From Tolypothrix tenuis PCC 7101 (GTDB taxonomy: Bacteria; Cyanobacteriota; Cyanobacteriia; Cyanobacteriales; Nostocaceae): a stretch of DNA of 64,000 nucleotides. The translations under genes were made by a program, and so were the position numbers. Numbering within the stretch: position 1 is the first letter of the stretch; each line of letters starts with the position of its first letter. Shown in pieces: positions 53,523-62,821 of this stretch. The stretch is from contig NZ_AP018248.1 of NCBI RefSeq assembly GCF_002368295.1, forward strand, positions 5,340,798 through 5,404,797. The letters are read 5' to 3'. Under the pieces are notes generated by a model. That model was not told where the DNA came from. It saw only the letters and a program-made list of their open reading frames with translations, and did not search any database.

Positions 53523-55391
53523 GTGAAATTGTTATTGATAGAGGATGATGAAAGTCTTGCCCAATTGCTGAGAGCCACTCTCATTGCTCAGAACTACCAG
53601 GTAGAATTAGCAGCAGATGGTCAACAAGGTTGGGATTTGGCGCAAAGTTCTGTTTATGACTTGATTGTACTGGATTTAATTTTACCCAAGCTTGACGGGA
53701 TCAATTTCTGTAAACGCATCCGGCTACAAAATGGCAATGTTGCGCGATCGCCAAATCAAAATACGCCCATCTTGTTGTTAACTGCACTCGACAGCGTGAT
53801 GAATAAAGTCATTGGCTTAGATGCTGGTGCTGATGACTATATGGTGAAACCAGTGAATCTCGATGAATTTATGGCTAGGGTGCGATCGCTGCTGCGGCGT
53901 AGTTACATTACGCGATCGCCTCTGTTGGAATGGGGTGAATTATGCCTCAATCCTAATAATTGCCAAGTCACTTATCAAGGGCAGCCTATTCTCCTCACAG
54001 CCAAAGAGTATGCCATCTTAGAACTGTTTTTAAGAAATCCAGACCATATCTTCAGTGCTAGTTTATTGATTGATCGGCTATGGACGAGTGATGAAGCGCC
54101 CAGCGAGTGGGCTGTGCGAACACACGTCAAAGGCTTGCGGAATAAATTAAAAAAAGCTGGCGTAGGAGAAATTTTTGAAACGATTTACAAACTAGGATAT
54201 CGCCTCAAACGCAGAGAACAGGAAAGCCCTAAAGAACAATCTCCGACTTCCCCAATTTTGACCCCATCATCGCTCACCACATTTATTTCAGATGTGTGGG
54301 AAGAGATGCGCGAAACTTATTGCGATCGCCTGATGATTATTCAACAAGCTGTTACAGCATTGAAAAATGGTCAAATTTCCGCAGAATTGCAGCAGGCGGC
54401 AGAATATGAAGCGCACACTCTGATTGGTTCATTGGGTAGTTTTGGTTTAGGCGAAGCTTCCCGAATATCACGACAAATTCAGCAGATCCTCACACAAGCA
54501 GAATCCATTTCTGCTTTACAAATCCTGCAACTAGTTCACTTAGTAAATGCATTACAGCAGGAAATGCAATCAGCTTCAGCTGGAACCCATCCAGCACAGA
54601 CAAGTGGCTCAAAGGTTATTCATAGAACTAGCTTGCTGATTGTGGATGACGATGCAGTACTTGCAAGACATCTAGCCACAAAAGCCGCAATGCAAGGAAT
54701 TTTCGTAGAAGTCGCCACAGATTTGCAGCAAGCCGAAAGTTTCTTGCTTGACAAGCTTCCAGATGTGATTTTACTGGATCTCAACTTTCCTGGTGCCCCA
54801 GCTAGCGGTTTAAATTTTCTCGCCAAATTGTACAATCAGCATCCTCATTTACCAGTTCTCGTTTTAACGGCAAAGGAAGATTTTGCTGATCGCTTAGAAG
54901 CGGCTAGATTAGGCAGTAAGTTATTCTTGCAGAAACCAATTGCTGCGAATCAAGTTTTAAAAGCTGTTACTCAAGTAGTGCAACAGTCAAGCCCAATTCC
55001 GCAAAAACTGCTGATTATGGAAGACGATCAGCAAATGTTACATCTTTTGCGTCATCTTTTGCAACCTTGGGGTTATCATCTGACGCTACTTGATTCACCA
55101 CAAAATTTTTGGACAACTTTGTCACAAACAGATCCCGATTTGTTGATTTTAGATATCGAACTATCTGACTCAACTGATTCTCTATCTTCAACAATCAACG
55201 GAATTGATTTATGCCAAGTAATTCGTAATGATTTTCGCTGGCAGAAATTGCCTATTTTATTTTTGTCAGCGCATACAGATGCCGAGATAGTACAGCAATG
55301 CTTTGCGGCTGGTGGAGATGACTTTCTTTATAAACCTGTGATTGCAGCAGAACTCTTAACCCGTGTACGCAATCGACTAGAGCAGCGCTAA
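53523..55391 (+). CDS. Multidomain response regulator REC-wHTH-Hpt-REC-REC
   Basis: 622 residues, GTG start. Domain order: REC1 (1-120, phosphoacceptor Asp51), OmpR-type winged helix (about 130-235, AVRTHVKGLRNKL), Hpt (about 255-345, His298 in AHTLIGSLGSFG), REC2 (about 365-490, Asp419) and REC3 (about 495-620, Asp544). It has three receivers, a histidine phosphotransfer site and DNA binding in one chain, so phosphoryl groups could flow internally. No kinase domain. The next + gene with a kinase is at 56359, about 970 bases on. Confidence 0.93.
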   Translation: MKLLLIEDDESLAQLLRATLIAQNYQVELAADGQQGWDLAQSSVYDLIVLDLILPKLDGINFCKRIRLQNGNVARSPNQNTPILLLTALDSVMNKVIGLDAGADDYMVKPVNLDEFMARVRSLLRRSYITRSPLLEWGELCLNPNNCQVTYQGQPILLTAKEYAILELFLRNPDHIFSASLLIDRLWTSDEAPSEWAVRTHVKGLRNKLKKAGVGEIFETIYKLGYRLKRREQESPKEQSPTSPILTPSSLTTFISDVWEEMRETYCDRLMIIQQAVTALKNGQISAELQQAAEYEAHTLIGSLGSFGLGEASRISRQIQQILTQAESISALQILQLVHLVNALQQEMQSASAGTHPAQTSGSKVIHRTSLLIVDDDAVLARHLATKAAMQGIFVEVATDLQQAESFLLDKLPDVILLDLNFPGAPASGLNFLAKLYNQHPHLPVLVLTAKEDFADRLEAARLGSKLFLQKPIAANQVLKAVTQVVQQSSPIPQKLLIMEDDQQMLHLLRHLLQPWGYHLTLLDSPQNFWTTLSQTDPDLLILDIELSDSTDSLSSTINGIDLCQVIRNDFRWQKLPILFLSAHTDAEIVQQCFAAGGDDFLYKPVIAAELLTRVRNRLEQR

Positions 55392-55436
55392 GGCAATATT
55401 ACAAAGGATAGCGTTTTGAACTCAAAATTGGTTTTG

Positions 55437-55472
55437 GGGAAAAGGTTAAGGGTTAAGGGTTAAGGGTTAAAG
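55437..55472. repeat. Tandem GGGTTAA repeat
   Basis: About four to five GGGTTAA heptamers after the response regulator. Confidence 0.85.
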
Positions 55473-55530
55473 GTTTTTTCTTTCCCTTGAACCATTCTCC
55501 TTTTTACCCTTAGCCGACAAGTATTGAGCG

Positions 55531-55608
55531 CTAAGGAACTTCTAATTAAGCTCATTCCACTCCTAAAAGGATGAGGCTAAGGTATGGGAAAAGCATCCAA
55601 TGCCCCAA
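55531..55608 (+). repeat. Dispersed repeat, copy B (first copy at 10768)
   Basis: Homologous to 10768-10837; see that copy. Located downstream of a GGGTTAA array. Confidence 0.6.
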
Positions 55609-55874
55609 GTCGGCTTTCTGTAATCAAGGTAAATTATAAAACATTAATTATTTCTTAAATTCTGTAAAAGCTATGAAGCTTCTATCCATTAAGAAATGTA
55701 AATCTCTTCTGTAAAAAGCTATAGGCTGGAAAATTCTGCTTACTCACAGATTCCTCAAAAATTTTTTATATACTTTCGCTTAAATAGGCTCAAAGTGCGA
55801 CACCTAGATAAATGTCGCATTTAACACAAATTAAAATATATATACTTATTAGTTAGTTATATTCACGCCAGACT

Positions 55875-56087
55875 ATGAAAATTTTAAAAATAGGTAGCTT
55901 CAATAATCTTTTACCAGAAATGCCCCATTATTGGAATTATCAGGACTATGGAGAATTAATTATTCCAAATCTGCAAGGTATTCAATGGAGTTTTTATTAT
56001 CGGTTGGTAAAGCTCATTTGGGCAATAAAAGAAACTCATATCTGTCGGCGTTTTTATAGACATATCGCCCCACATTTTACAAGTTAA
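55875..56087 (+). CDS. Possible small protein of unknown function
   Basis: 70 residues from an ATG in AT-rich DNA. The composition is protein-like (MKILKIGSFNNLLPEMPHYW, aromatic rich) but no ribosome binding site, membrane segment or family is obvious. It may be noise in an AT-rich intergenic region. Confidence 0.35.
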   Translation: MKILKIGSFNNLLPEMPHYWNYQDYGELIIPNLQGIQWSFYYRLVKLIWAIKETHICRRFYRHIAPHFTS

Positions 56088-56358
56088 AAATTCCACATAT
56101 AGCTAAAAATCATTGCAAATATATTTTTTTAAATATTTATATTAAACTAAAAAACAGGAGACAATATTAATATTTTAAATCTATGTTTCAGTAACATTTA
56201 TTTGAATAATTCATTAAAAAATATATTTATATTATGTTTTATCACTACTTTTTAAAAGTAAATATATTTTTTCCATAAAATAATCAGCAATATTTAATAT
56301 TCAATTTTACTTGTATGTATAGTGTATATATTTAGAGCTTATATGTGACTAAACATAT

Positions 56359-59300
56359 ATGTTATACGACAAGAATTTTTGTCTAACTAGTCATGTGATT
56401 ATTAACACATTATTAGAAGATGAGCAACATCAAGATAATATGCAAGAAATGAGTTTATATCCAGAGTTTCTACTTCAGATACTTCATGGTATATCCGATC
56501 CAGTATTTGTTAAAGACCGCCAACATCACTGGGTATTCCTTAATAATGCCTATTGTAATTTGATTGGCTTTCAAGAATCAGAATTAATTGGTAAGTCAGA
56601 ATATGACATCTTTCCGAAAAAACAAGCAGATAGGCTGTATCAGAAAGATGAATTTATATTTACTACTGGCATAGTTCATGAAATAGAAGAATGTTTGACC
56701 AACTCTGAAGGATTAACTCGTTTTTTCTTAATTAAAAAATCTCGGTTTGAAGATGAATTTGGTAATTATTTTTTAGTGGGTATTATTCGTGATATTAGCA
56801 AAGAAAAATTGCAATCAGCAAAACTTTGCTCATCAAAACAAGTATTAGAACAAGTAATAAATAATATTCCTCTCGCAACTTATTGGAAAGATTTTAATTC
56901 GGTTTATTTAGGGTGTAATCAACGATTTGCGGAACTTATAGGTATAGATTGCCCAAATCAGATTATCGGCAAAACTGATTATGACTTAATGAAACAGCAA
57001 GACAATGTCAACTTATTTTGGGAGTCAGATTTCCAAGTTATAGAATCTAAAAAACCAGAATATGCTGTTGTCCAATGCTATATAAAAGCAGATGGCAAAC
57101 AACTATGGTTAGAAACTAATAAAATTCCCTTAAAAGATGAGCAGAACAATTTCATTGGCATTTTAGTTACTTGTCAAGATATTACTGCACGGAAAGAAGC
57201 AGAATTAGCACTTGCAGAAAAAGTATCCTTAGCTGCATTTCATGTAGCAGTTAATAATGCTATTACTCAAAGCTCTACCATCAAGGAATGTTTAAAAAGT
57301 TGTACTGATGCTATAGTCAAACATCTGAATGCGGCTTTTGCTCGTATTTGGACGTTGAATGCTCAAGAAAACGTACTGGAACTACAAGCTAGTTCGGGAA
57401 TGTATACCCATATAGATGGGCCTCACCGACGTGTTCCTGTAGGCATGTTTAAAATTGGATTAATTGCTGAAGAACGTCAACCTCACTTAACTAATGCAGT
57501 TTTAGAAGATCCGCGTGTAGGGGATAAAGAGTGGGCAAAGCGTGAAGGGATGGTGGCTTTCGCGGGATATCCTTTAATTTTGGACGGGAATTTAGTCGGT
57601 GTAATTGCAATGTTTGCCCGTCATCCGCTAACAGAATTAACTTTGGATGCTTTGAAATTAAGCGCTAATGAGATTGCTTTAGGTATCAAGCGCTTGCAAG
57701 CTGAGGAAGCTTTACAAAAAAGTGAGGGTAAGTATCGTCATTTAGTTGAAACTTCCCAAGACATGATTTGGTCGGTGGATGACAAGGGATATTTTATTTT
57801 TGTCAACCAGGCGGTGAAAACTATCTATGGTTATGAACCAGAAGAAATGATTGGTCGTCACTATAGCGAGTTTGAGCCACCAGAACAAATTCATCAAGAC
57901 CTCAATATTGTGCCTCAAATACTAGGCCAAGAGTCAGTTTTTCACTATGAAGCGGTTGTTCTTGCTAAAGATGGTAGGCGGTTAAATTTGTTGTGTAATG
58001 CTTGCTTATTGCGAGATGAAGCAGGGAATGTTATCGGCACAACTGGCACAGCTACTAATATTACGCAACATAAGCAAGCAGAACAAGCCTTACTCCGCAG
58101 TCATGCTATATTGCAAGCGCAACAAGAAGCTTCAATGGACGGCATTCTGATTATTGATGAAAATCGCTTAGTAGCATCATATAATCAAAATTTTGCTGAT
58201 TTATGGCAAATTCCCCTAGAGATACTAGAAACAGGTGACGATCGCCAACTTCTAGAATGGGTACTAGATCAACTAAAGAATCCCACAGAATTTTTAACTA
58301 AAGTTGAGTATCTCTATCACCATCCCGAAGAATACAGCCTTGATGAAATTTTACTCAAATCGGGACGGATTTTCGATCGCTATTCCGCACCAGTGCGATC
58401 GCCTGCTGGTGACTGTTACGGTAGAATTTGGTATTTCCGCGACATTACCGAACGCAAGCAAGCTGAAGCAGCACTGCTAAACTCAGAAGCACGACTACGA
58501 CAACAAGCACAACAACTCCAAGCTGCATTGCGGGAACTACAACAAACCCAAACCCAGTTAGTTCAAAGTGAAAAGATGTCTAGCTTGGGACAATTAGTTG
58601 CAGGTGTCGCCCACGAAATTAACAATCCGGTGAATTTTATCTATGGCAATCTCAACCATGCCAATACATATAGTAAAGACTTACTAACACTATTGGAACT
58701 CTATCAAAAATACTATCCCCAACCTGCCCCAGAAATTGCAGATTTTGTGGAACTGATAGAACTGGATTTTCTCAGGTCAGATTTTCCCCAAATCCTGAAA
58801 TCTATGGCAATTGGCGCTAACCGCATTCGGGAAATTGTACTTTCGCTGCGAACTTTCTCGCGTTTGGATGAAGCTGAGATGAAAGCAGTTAATATCCATC
58901 AGGGAATAGATAGTACGCTGATGATTCTGCAAAGCCGCCTTAAGGGTAACAATCAACTACCAAAAATCACTGTGATCAAAGAATACGGTAACCTGCCCTT
59001 AGTGGAATGTTACTCTGGGCAGCTAAACCAAGTATTAATGAATATTTTAGTGAATGCGATCGATGTATTAGAAGATGCCGTTATCAATAATCAGTTATCA
59101 ACAGCAGAATTATTATCTATAAAAAATCCCCAAATTCATATTCAAACTGAATTTCTAGAAAATCATCAAGTAAAAATTAGTATTGCCGATAATGGTGCAG
59201 GAATTCCAGATAATATTAAACAGCGCATATTTGACCCTTTCTTCACCACTAAACCTGTTGGTAAAGGTACAGGTATGGGACTTGCTATTAGCTATCAAAT

Positions 59301-59409
59301 TATTACCAAAAAACATGGTGGTTCTTTGGAATGTATTTCACTGCCAGGACAAGGCACTAAATTTGTAATTACAATTCCTTTAACTCAAAAGTCTAAAATT
59401 GTAATTTAA
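56359..59409 (+). CDS. Multi-sensor histidine kinase (PAS-PAS-GAF-PAS-PAS-HisKA-HATPase)
   Basis: 1016 residues without membrane segments, so a soluble sensor. PAS domains at about 35-150, 160-290, 455-570 and 590-700, a GAF domain at about 305-450. The GAF lacks the Cys-His of cyanobacteriochromes. The kinase core has the H-box GVAHEINNPVNF (His752), N-box MNILVNAID, G1 IADNGAGIPD, F-box FDPFFTTKPVGKGTGMG and G2. It is in the same direction as the five-module regulator but about 970 bases away. Ligands unknown. Met28 is an alternative start. Confidence 0.92.
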   Translation: MLYDKNFCLTSHVIINTLLEDEQHQDNMQEMSLYPEFLLQILHGISDPVFVKDRQHHWVFLNNAYCNLIGFQESELIGKSEYDIFPKKQADRLYQKDEFIFTTGIVHEIEECLTNSEGLTRFFLIKKSRFEDEFGNYFLVGIIRDISKEKLQSAKLCSSKQVLEQVINNIPLATYWKDFNSVYLGCNQRFAELIGIDCPNQIIGKTDYDLMKQQDNVNLFWESDFQVIESKKPEYAVVQCYIKADGKQLWLETNKIPLKDEQNNFIGILVTCQDITARKEAELALAEKVSLAAFHVAVNNAITQSSTIKECLKSCTDAIVKHLNAAFARIWTLNAQENVLELQASSGMYTHIDGPHRRVPVGMFKIGLIAEERQPHLTNAVLEDPRVGDKEWAKREGMVAFAGYPLILDGNLVGVIAMFARHPLTELTLDALKLSANEIALGIKRLQAEEALQKSEGKYRHLVETSQDMIWSVDDKGYFIFVNQAVKTIYGYEPEEMIGRHYSEFEPPEQIHQDLNIVPQILGQESVFHYEAVVLAKDGRRLNLLCNACLLRDEAGNVIGTTGTATNITQHKQAEQALLRSHAILQAQQEASMDGILIIDENRLVASYNQNFADLWQIPLEILETGDDRQLLEWVLDQLKNPTEFLTKVEYLYHHPEEYSLDEILLKSGRIFDRYSAPVRSPAGDCYGRIWYFRDITERKQAEAALLNSEARLRQQAQQLQAALRELQQTQTQLVQSEKMSSLGQLVAGVAHEINNPVNFIYGNLNHANTYSKDLLTLLELYQKYYPQPAPEIADFVELIELDFLRSDFPQILKSMAIGANRIREIVLSLRTFSRLDEAEMKAVNIHQGIDSTLMILQSRLKGNNQLPKITVIKEYGNLPLVECYSGQLNQVLMNILVNAIDVLEDAVINNQLSTAELLSIKNPQIHIQTEFLENHQVKISIADNGAGIPDNIKQRIFDPFFTTKPVGKGTGMGLAISYQIITKKHGGSLECISLPGQGTKFVITIPLTQKSKIVI

Positions 59410-59472
59410 GGGTCAAGGGTCAAGCGTGATTTATAATTTTTATCTAATTTTTCACATCTTTACCCTTCATTT

Positions 59473-60099
59473 TTAAAACATAATATAAACTGTAAATCGC
59501 ACGAGATTATCTTGACCAAACTGCAATGAATCTTCATTGTGTAGGCTATATTGCATACCTGGATTTAAGAGCTTGTTATTTAAATAAATACCATTTGTAC
59601 TCATATCAACAATCATGTAAGTATTTTGTTGCCAGTCCCAATAGATGCGTGCATGACGACGAGAAATTATACCTTCGTGAGGCAAACCAGTTAAGTCAAT
59701 TTCTGGTGGAAGGGTCATGCTTTGACTGCGGCGACCAATAAAACCGACTTCTCCAGACCATTGAAACTCTCTACCTGTGGTATGAATCAGTTTGATAATA
59801 GGTGATCTGGGTGGCGGTGGGGTATAAACAGGTTGTACTGCTGGGACAGGGGGGTTAACCCGTTGTTGATCATCCTTAGGATGATTAACAGGGGGTTGAT
59901 AGTTAGGTGGATTAACTACAGGTTGTACCGGTAGCGGTGGCGGTGGTGGCGGTGGTGGCGGTGGTGCAGTAGGTCTACTTGGTGTAGGGGTAATTAAATT
60001 AGCCAAAGGAGTAGAACACCAAGGACAAACTTTCGCATTGTTGGGCAAGGCGCGGTTAAAATATTCGCAATTTGGGTTAGGGCACCGATTTGCAGGCAT
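59473..60099 (-). CDS. FHA-domain protein with N-terminal zinc ribbon and polyproline linker
   Basis: 208 residues. The N-terminal zinc ribbon (CPNPNCEY...CPWCSTPL) resembles that of the Ser/Thr kinase at 4829 and the ribbon of the FHA protein at 42167. A proline-rich linker (about 38-95, with a run of nine prolines) leads to an FHA domain (FIGRRSQS, ISRRHARIYWDW, MVDMSTNGIYLNN split). It should bind phosphothreonine proteins. Confidence 0.87.
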   Translation of the reverse strand: MPANRCPNPNCEYFNRALPNNAKVCPWCSTPLANLITPTPSRPTAPPPPPPPPPPLPVQPVVNPPNYQPPVNHPKDDQQRVNPPVPAVQPVYTPPPPRSPIIKLIHTTGREFQWSGEVGFIGRRSQSMTLPPEIDLTGLPHEGIISRRHARIYWDWQQNTYMIVDMSTNGIYLNNKLLNPGMQYSLHNEDSLQFGQDNLVRFTVYIMF

Positions 60100-60333
60100 A
60101 GGAACTTACATCATCAGGTATAGGTTGTCTTGAGACTACATACACCACAAATATAGGGTATCTTAGACTGAACTTTTATCATAGAAAAATCGGCTAACTA
60201 TTGCTCCGAGAGACTTTTACTGGGTTTGAAATCATCAAAATTAGAATTTTTGAGCTAGTTCTGCTGGATTGTCAAAGGTAAAGAGTCCTTTTTCAAAGGC
60301 TAGCTTGGACTTTACTGTTTGAAAGCAATAGGA

Positions 60334-62370
60334 TTAACTCTCTAACATCTGCAATAACTGAGCTTCAGTTAACTGCGTAATACCTAAAGCTTCGGCTTTA
60401 GCTAACTTAGAACCAGCATCTTCTCCCACTACTAAATAATCTGTTTTCTTACTGACGGAATCTGTAATTTTACCGCCAGCTTTTTGAATTAAAGCTTTTG
60501 CTTCATCTCTTTTTAAAGTCGGTAAAGTCCCTGTAACTACAAAGGTTTTGCCTGCAATGTTGGGATTACTATCAGTAATTGTTGGTGTTTCTGCGGAATT
60601 TGCTAATTGCAACCCAGCTGCTTGGAGGCGAGATATTAAAGTTTGATTAGCATCAATCTGAAACCATTGATGTACTGATTCCGCAATTTCTACACCAATA
60701 CCATAAATTCCAGCAATATCTGACTGTCTGGCTTGAGTTATCTTCTCAACATCAGAAAATTTTTCGGTTAATAGTTGAGCATTGACACTGCCAACATGAC
60801 GGATGCCTAAACCATACAATACTCTTGACCAAGGTTGATTTTTTGATTGGGCGATCGCATCAATTAATTTCTGCGCTGATTTTTGCCCCATCCTTTCTAG
60901 TGCATATAATTTTTCTTCTGTCAAGTCATATAAATCGGCTACGGAATGCACCAAACCTTTATCTACGAGTTGATGTACCAGTTTTTCACCCATACCTTTA
61001 ATATCTAAGGCATCGCGGCTAACCCAATGTTCTATTGCACCTTTGAGGATAGCGGCGCAGGAAGCATTGACACACCTAGTCACGGCTTCACCCAACTCCC
61101 GCACTACTTGCTGACCGCAAACTGGGCAATTGGTTGGCATGATAAAGGGTTCGGTGTTTGGAGGACGGAGTTCTGTGAGTACTCGTACCACCTCTGGAAT
61201 AATTTCCCCAGCTTTGCGAACAATTACAGTATCACCGATGCGGATGTCTAATTGGGCGATGCGATCGCTATTATGTAAGGTAGCGCGGGAAACTGTTGTC
61301 CCTGCTAATTGTACGGGGCGCATTTCTGCTAATGGGGTTAAAGCGCCTGTTCTGCCAACATTCACTGCAATATTTTCTACACGGGTAGGTGCTTCTTCGG
61401 CTGCATACTTCAACGCCACCGCCCAGCGAGGAAACTTTTGCGTAAATCCTAGCTGTTCCTGAAGCTTAAAGGAATTGAGCTTTACGACTACCCCATCAGT
61501 CATGTAGGGTAAATTGAGCCTTTCTGTATCCCAATAGTTATAGTATTCAGCAACTTCCGCTAAAGACGGGCATAGCTTATGGTTGGGGTTCACCCGGAAG
61601 CCCATCTTTTGTAACAATTCCAAAGCTTCCCATTGAGTATTGGCAATACTAGCATCATCTCTGCCAGGAATATGTAGGGTGTAAGCAAAGAAATCTAAGC
61701 GCCTGCGAGCAACAATTTTTGAGTCTAATTGTCTGAGTGTACCAGCTGCGGCATTGCGGGGATTAGCAAATAACTGTTCGCCGGCTTTTTGCCGTTCTTC
61801 GTTAATTTGTTTAAATACATCCAAGGGTAAAAACGCCTCACCCCTAACTTCTACCTTTTCTAAAATTTCCAAGCCATCAAAATTTAAGCGCAAGGGAATT
61901 GAGCGAATTGTTCGCACATTCTGGGTGATATCTTCCCCCATCACCCCATCACCCCGAGTTGCGCCTCTGGAGAGGATACCATTTTGATAGGTAAGTGCGA
62001 TCGCAGAACCATCAATTTTCAGTTCCGAGACATATTCTGCGGCTGTAATTTTTGGTGCTTGTCGCCGCCAGCGCTGATCCCATGATTGCAACTCATCAAT
62101 ATTAAAAGCATTCTCCAGACTGTACAGCGGAATATTGTGCCGCACCGAAGTAAACTGTGTTGCAGGTCTCTCACCCACGCGCTGAGTAGGACTATCTGGT
62201 GTAATTAATTCTGGATACTGGGTTTCTATCTGTTGCAATTCCCGATATAGCTGGTCATAGACTGCATCCTCCATAATGGGTGCATCTAATACGTAATAAG
62301 CATAACTAGCTTGCTGCAACAATCGGCGTAGTTCTTCTACACGCTTGGTTTCTGGCTGACTCTGTATCAT
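60334..62370 (-). CDS. ligA: NAD-dependent DNA ligase
   Basis: 678 residues, full length. Order: Ia domain, adenylation domain (catalytic Lys118 in ELKIDG), OB fold, zinc finger (CPVCGQQV...CVNASC), helix-hairpin-helix region and C-terminal BRCT (about 600-678, GKTFVVTGTLPTLKRDEA). It seals Okazaki fragments and repair nicks. Monocistronic by appearance. Confidence 0.97.
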   Translation of the reverse strand: MIQSQPETKRVEELRRLLQQASYAYYVLDAPIMEDAVYDQLYRELQQIETQYPELITPDSPTQRVGERPATQFTSVRHNIPLYSLENAFNIDELQSWDQRWRRQAPKITAAEYVSELKIDGSAIALTYQNGILSRGATRGDGVMGEDITQNVRTIRSIPLRLNFDGLEILEKVEVRGEAFLPLDVFKQINEERQKAGEQLFANPRNAAAGTLRQLDSKIVARRRLDFFAYTLHIPGRDDASIANTQWEALELLQKMGFRVNPNHKLCPSLAEVAEYYNYWDTERLNLPYMTDGVVVKLNSFKLQEQLGFTQKFPRWAVALKYAAEEAPTRVENIAVNVGRTGALTPLAEMRPVQLAGTTVSRATLHNSDRIAQLDIRIGDTVIVRKAGEIIPEVVRVLTELRPPNTEPFIMPTNCPVCGQQVVRELGEAVTRCVNASCAAILKGAIEHWVSRDALDIKGMGEKLVHQLVDKGLVHSVADLYDLTEEKLYALERMGQKSAQKLIDAIAQSKNQPWSRVLYGLGIRHVGSVNAQLLTEKFSDVEKITQARQSDIAGIYGIGVEIAESVHQWFQIDANQTLISRLQAAGLQLANSAETPTITDSNPNIAGKTFVVTGTLPTLKRDEAKALIQKAGGKITDSVSKKTDYLVVGEDAGSKLAKAEALGITQLTEAQLLQMLES

Positions 62371-62821
62371 TGATTTTTTGCAAAATACTTAGCGAATAGA
62401 ATTTCACGTTCAGGCCTATCTAGGCTATGTGTTGCTAGTATAGCTACTCGCTTTGTAATTGTGTGTATCCAAAAGTAGTTAGCTTGGTTAGGGAAGGACT
62501 TTTAATCAAAAGGCGGACTCATAGCCTATTAACTATCGTCGGGTTTCCCGCGTTGTAACAAGTGGCGTTGTGTTACATCTGTGCAAGGATTCTGGAATTT
62601 AAAAGAATGAGAATGAGGCGCAGGGAACCATTGTTCTCGGTGCGTTACTCGATAGCTAACGTACTGGACTGACACAGCTAATTTAGTGCAATAGCAAAAA
62701 TCAATTTCATTGGCGTTGCTGATTAATGGGATGATTTTTTCCTCACGCAAAGGTGCAAAGAATCGACTTTCAGCTTTGTCTAAAAGTTTGACTTCATCCT
62801 ACAAATATGCAACGCTCTTTT
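62371..62821. other. Intergenic region with a dispersed repeat
   Basis: 451 bases. The stretch 62538-62571 is the second copy of the CGGGAAACCCG hairpin repeat. A 73-codon reverse frame runs across the repeat and is not considered real. Confidence 0.5.
62538..62571 (-). repeat. Dispersed repeat with CGGGAAACCCG hairpin, copy 2
   Basis: Reverse-strand copy of the element at 49578: AACGCCACTT, then CGCGGGAAACCCG. Confidence 0.7.

Noticed and set aside
62529..62750. 73-codon minus frame
   Set aside because: It spans a dispersed CGGGAAACCCG repeat and has no ribosome binding site or recognisable motif.
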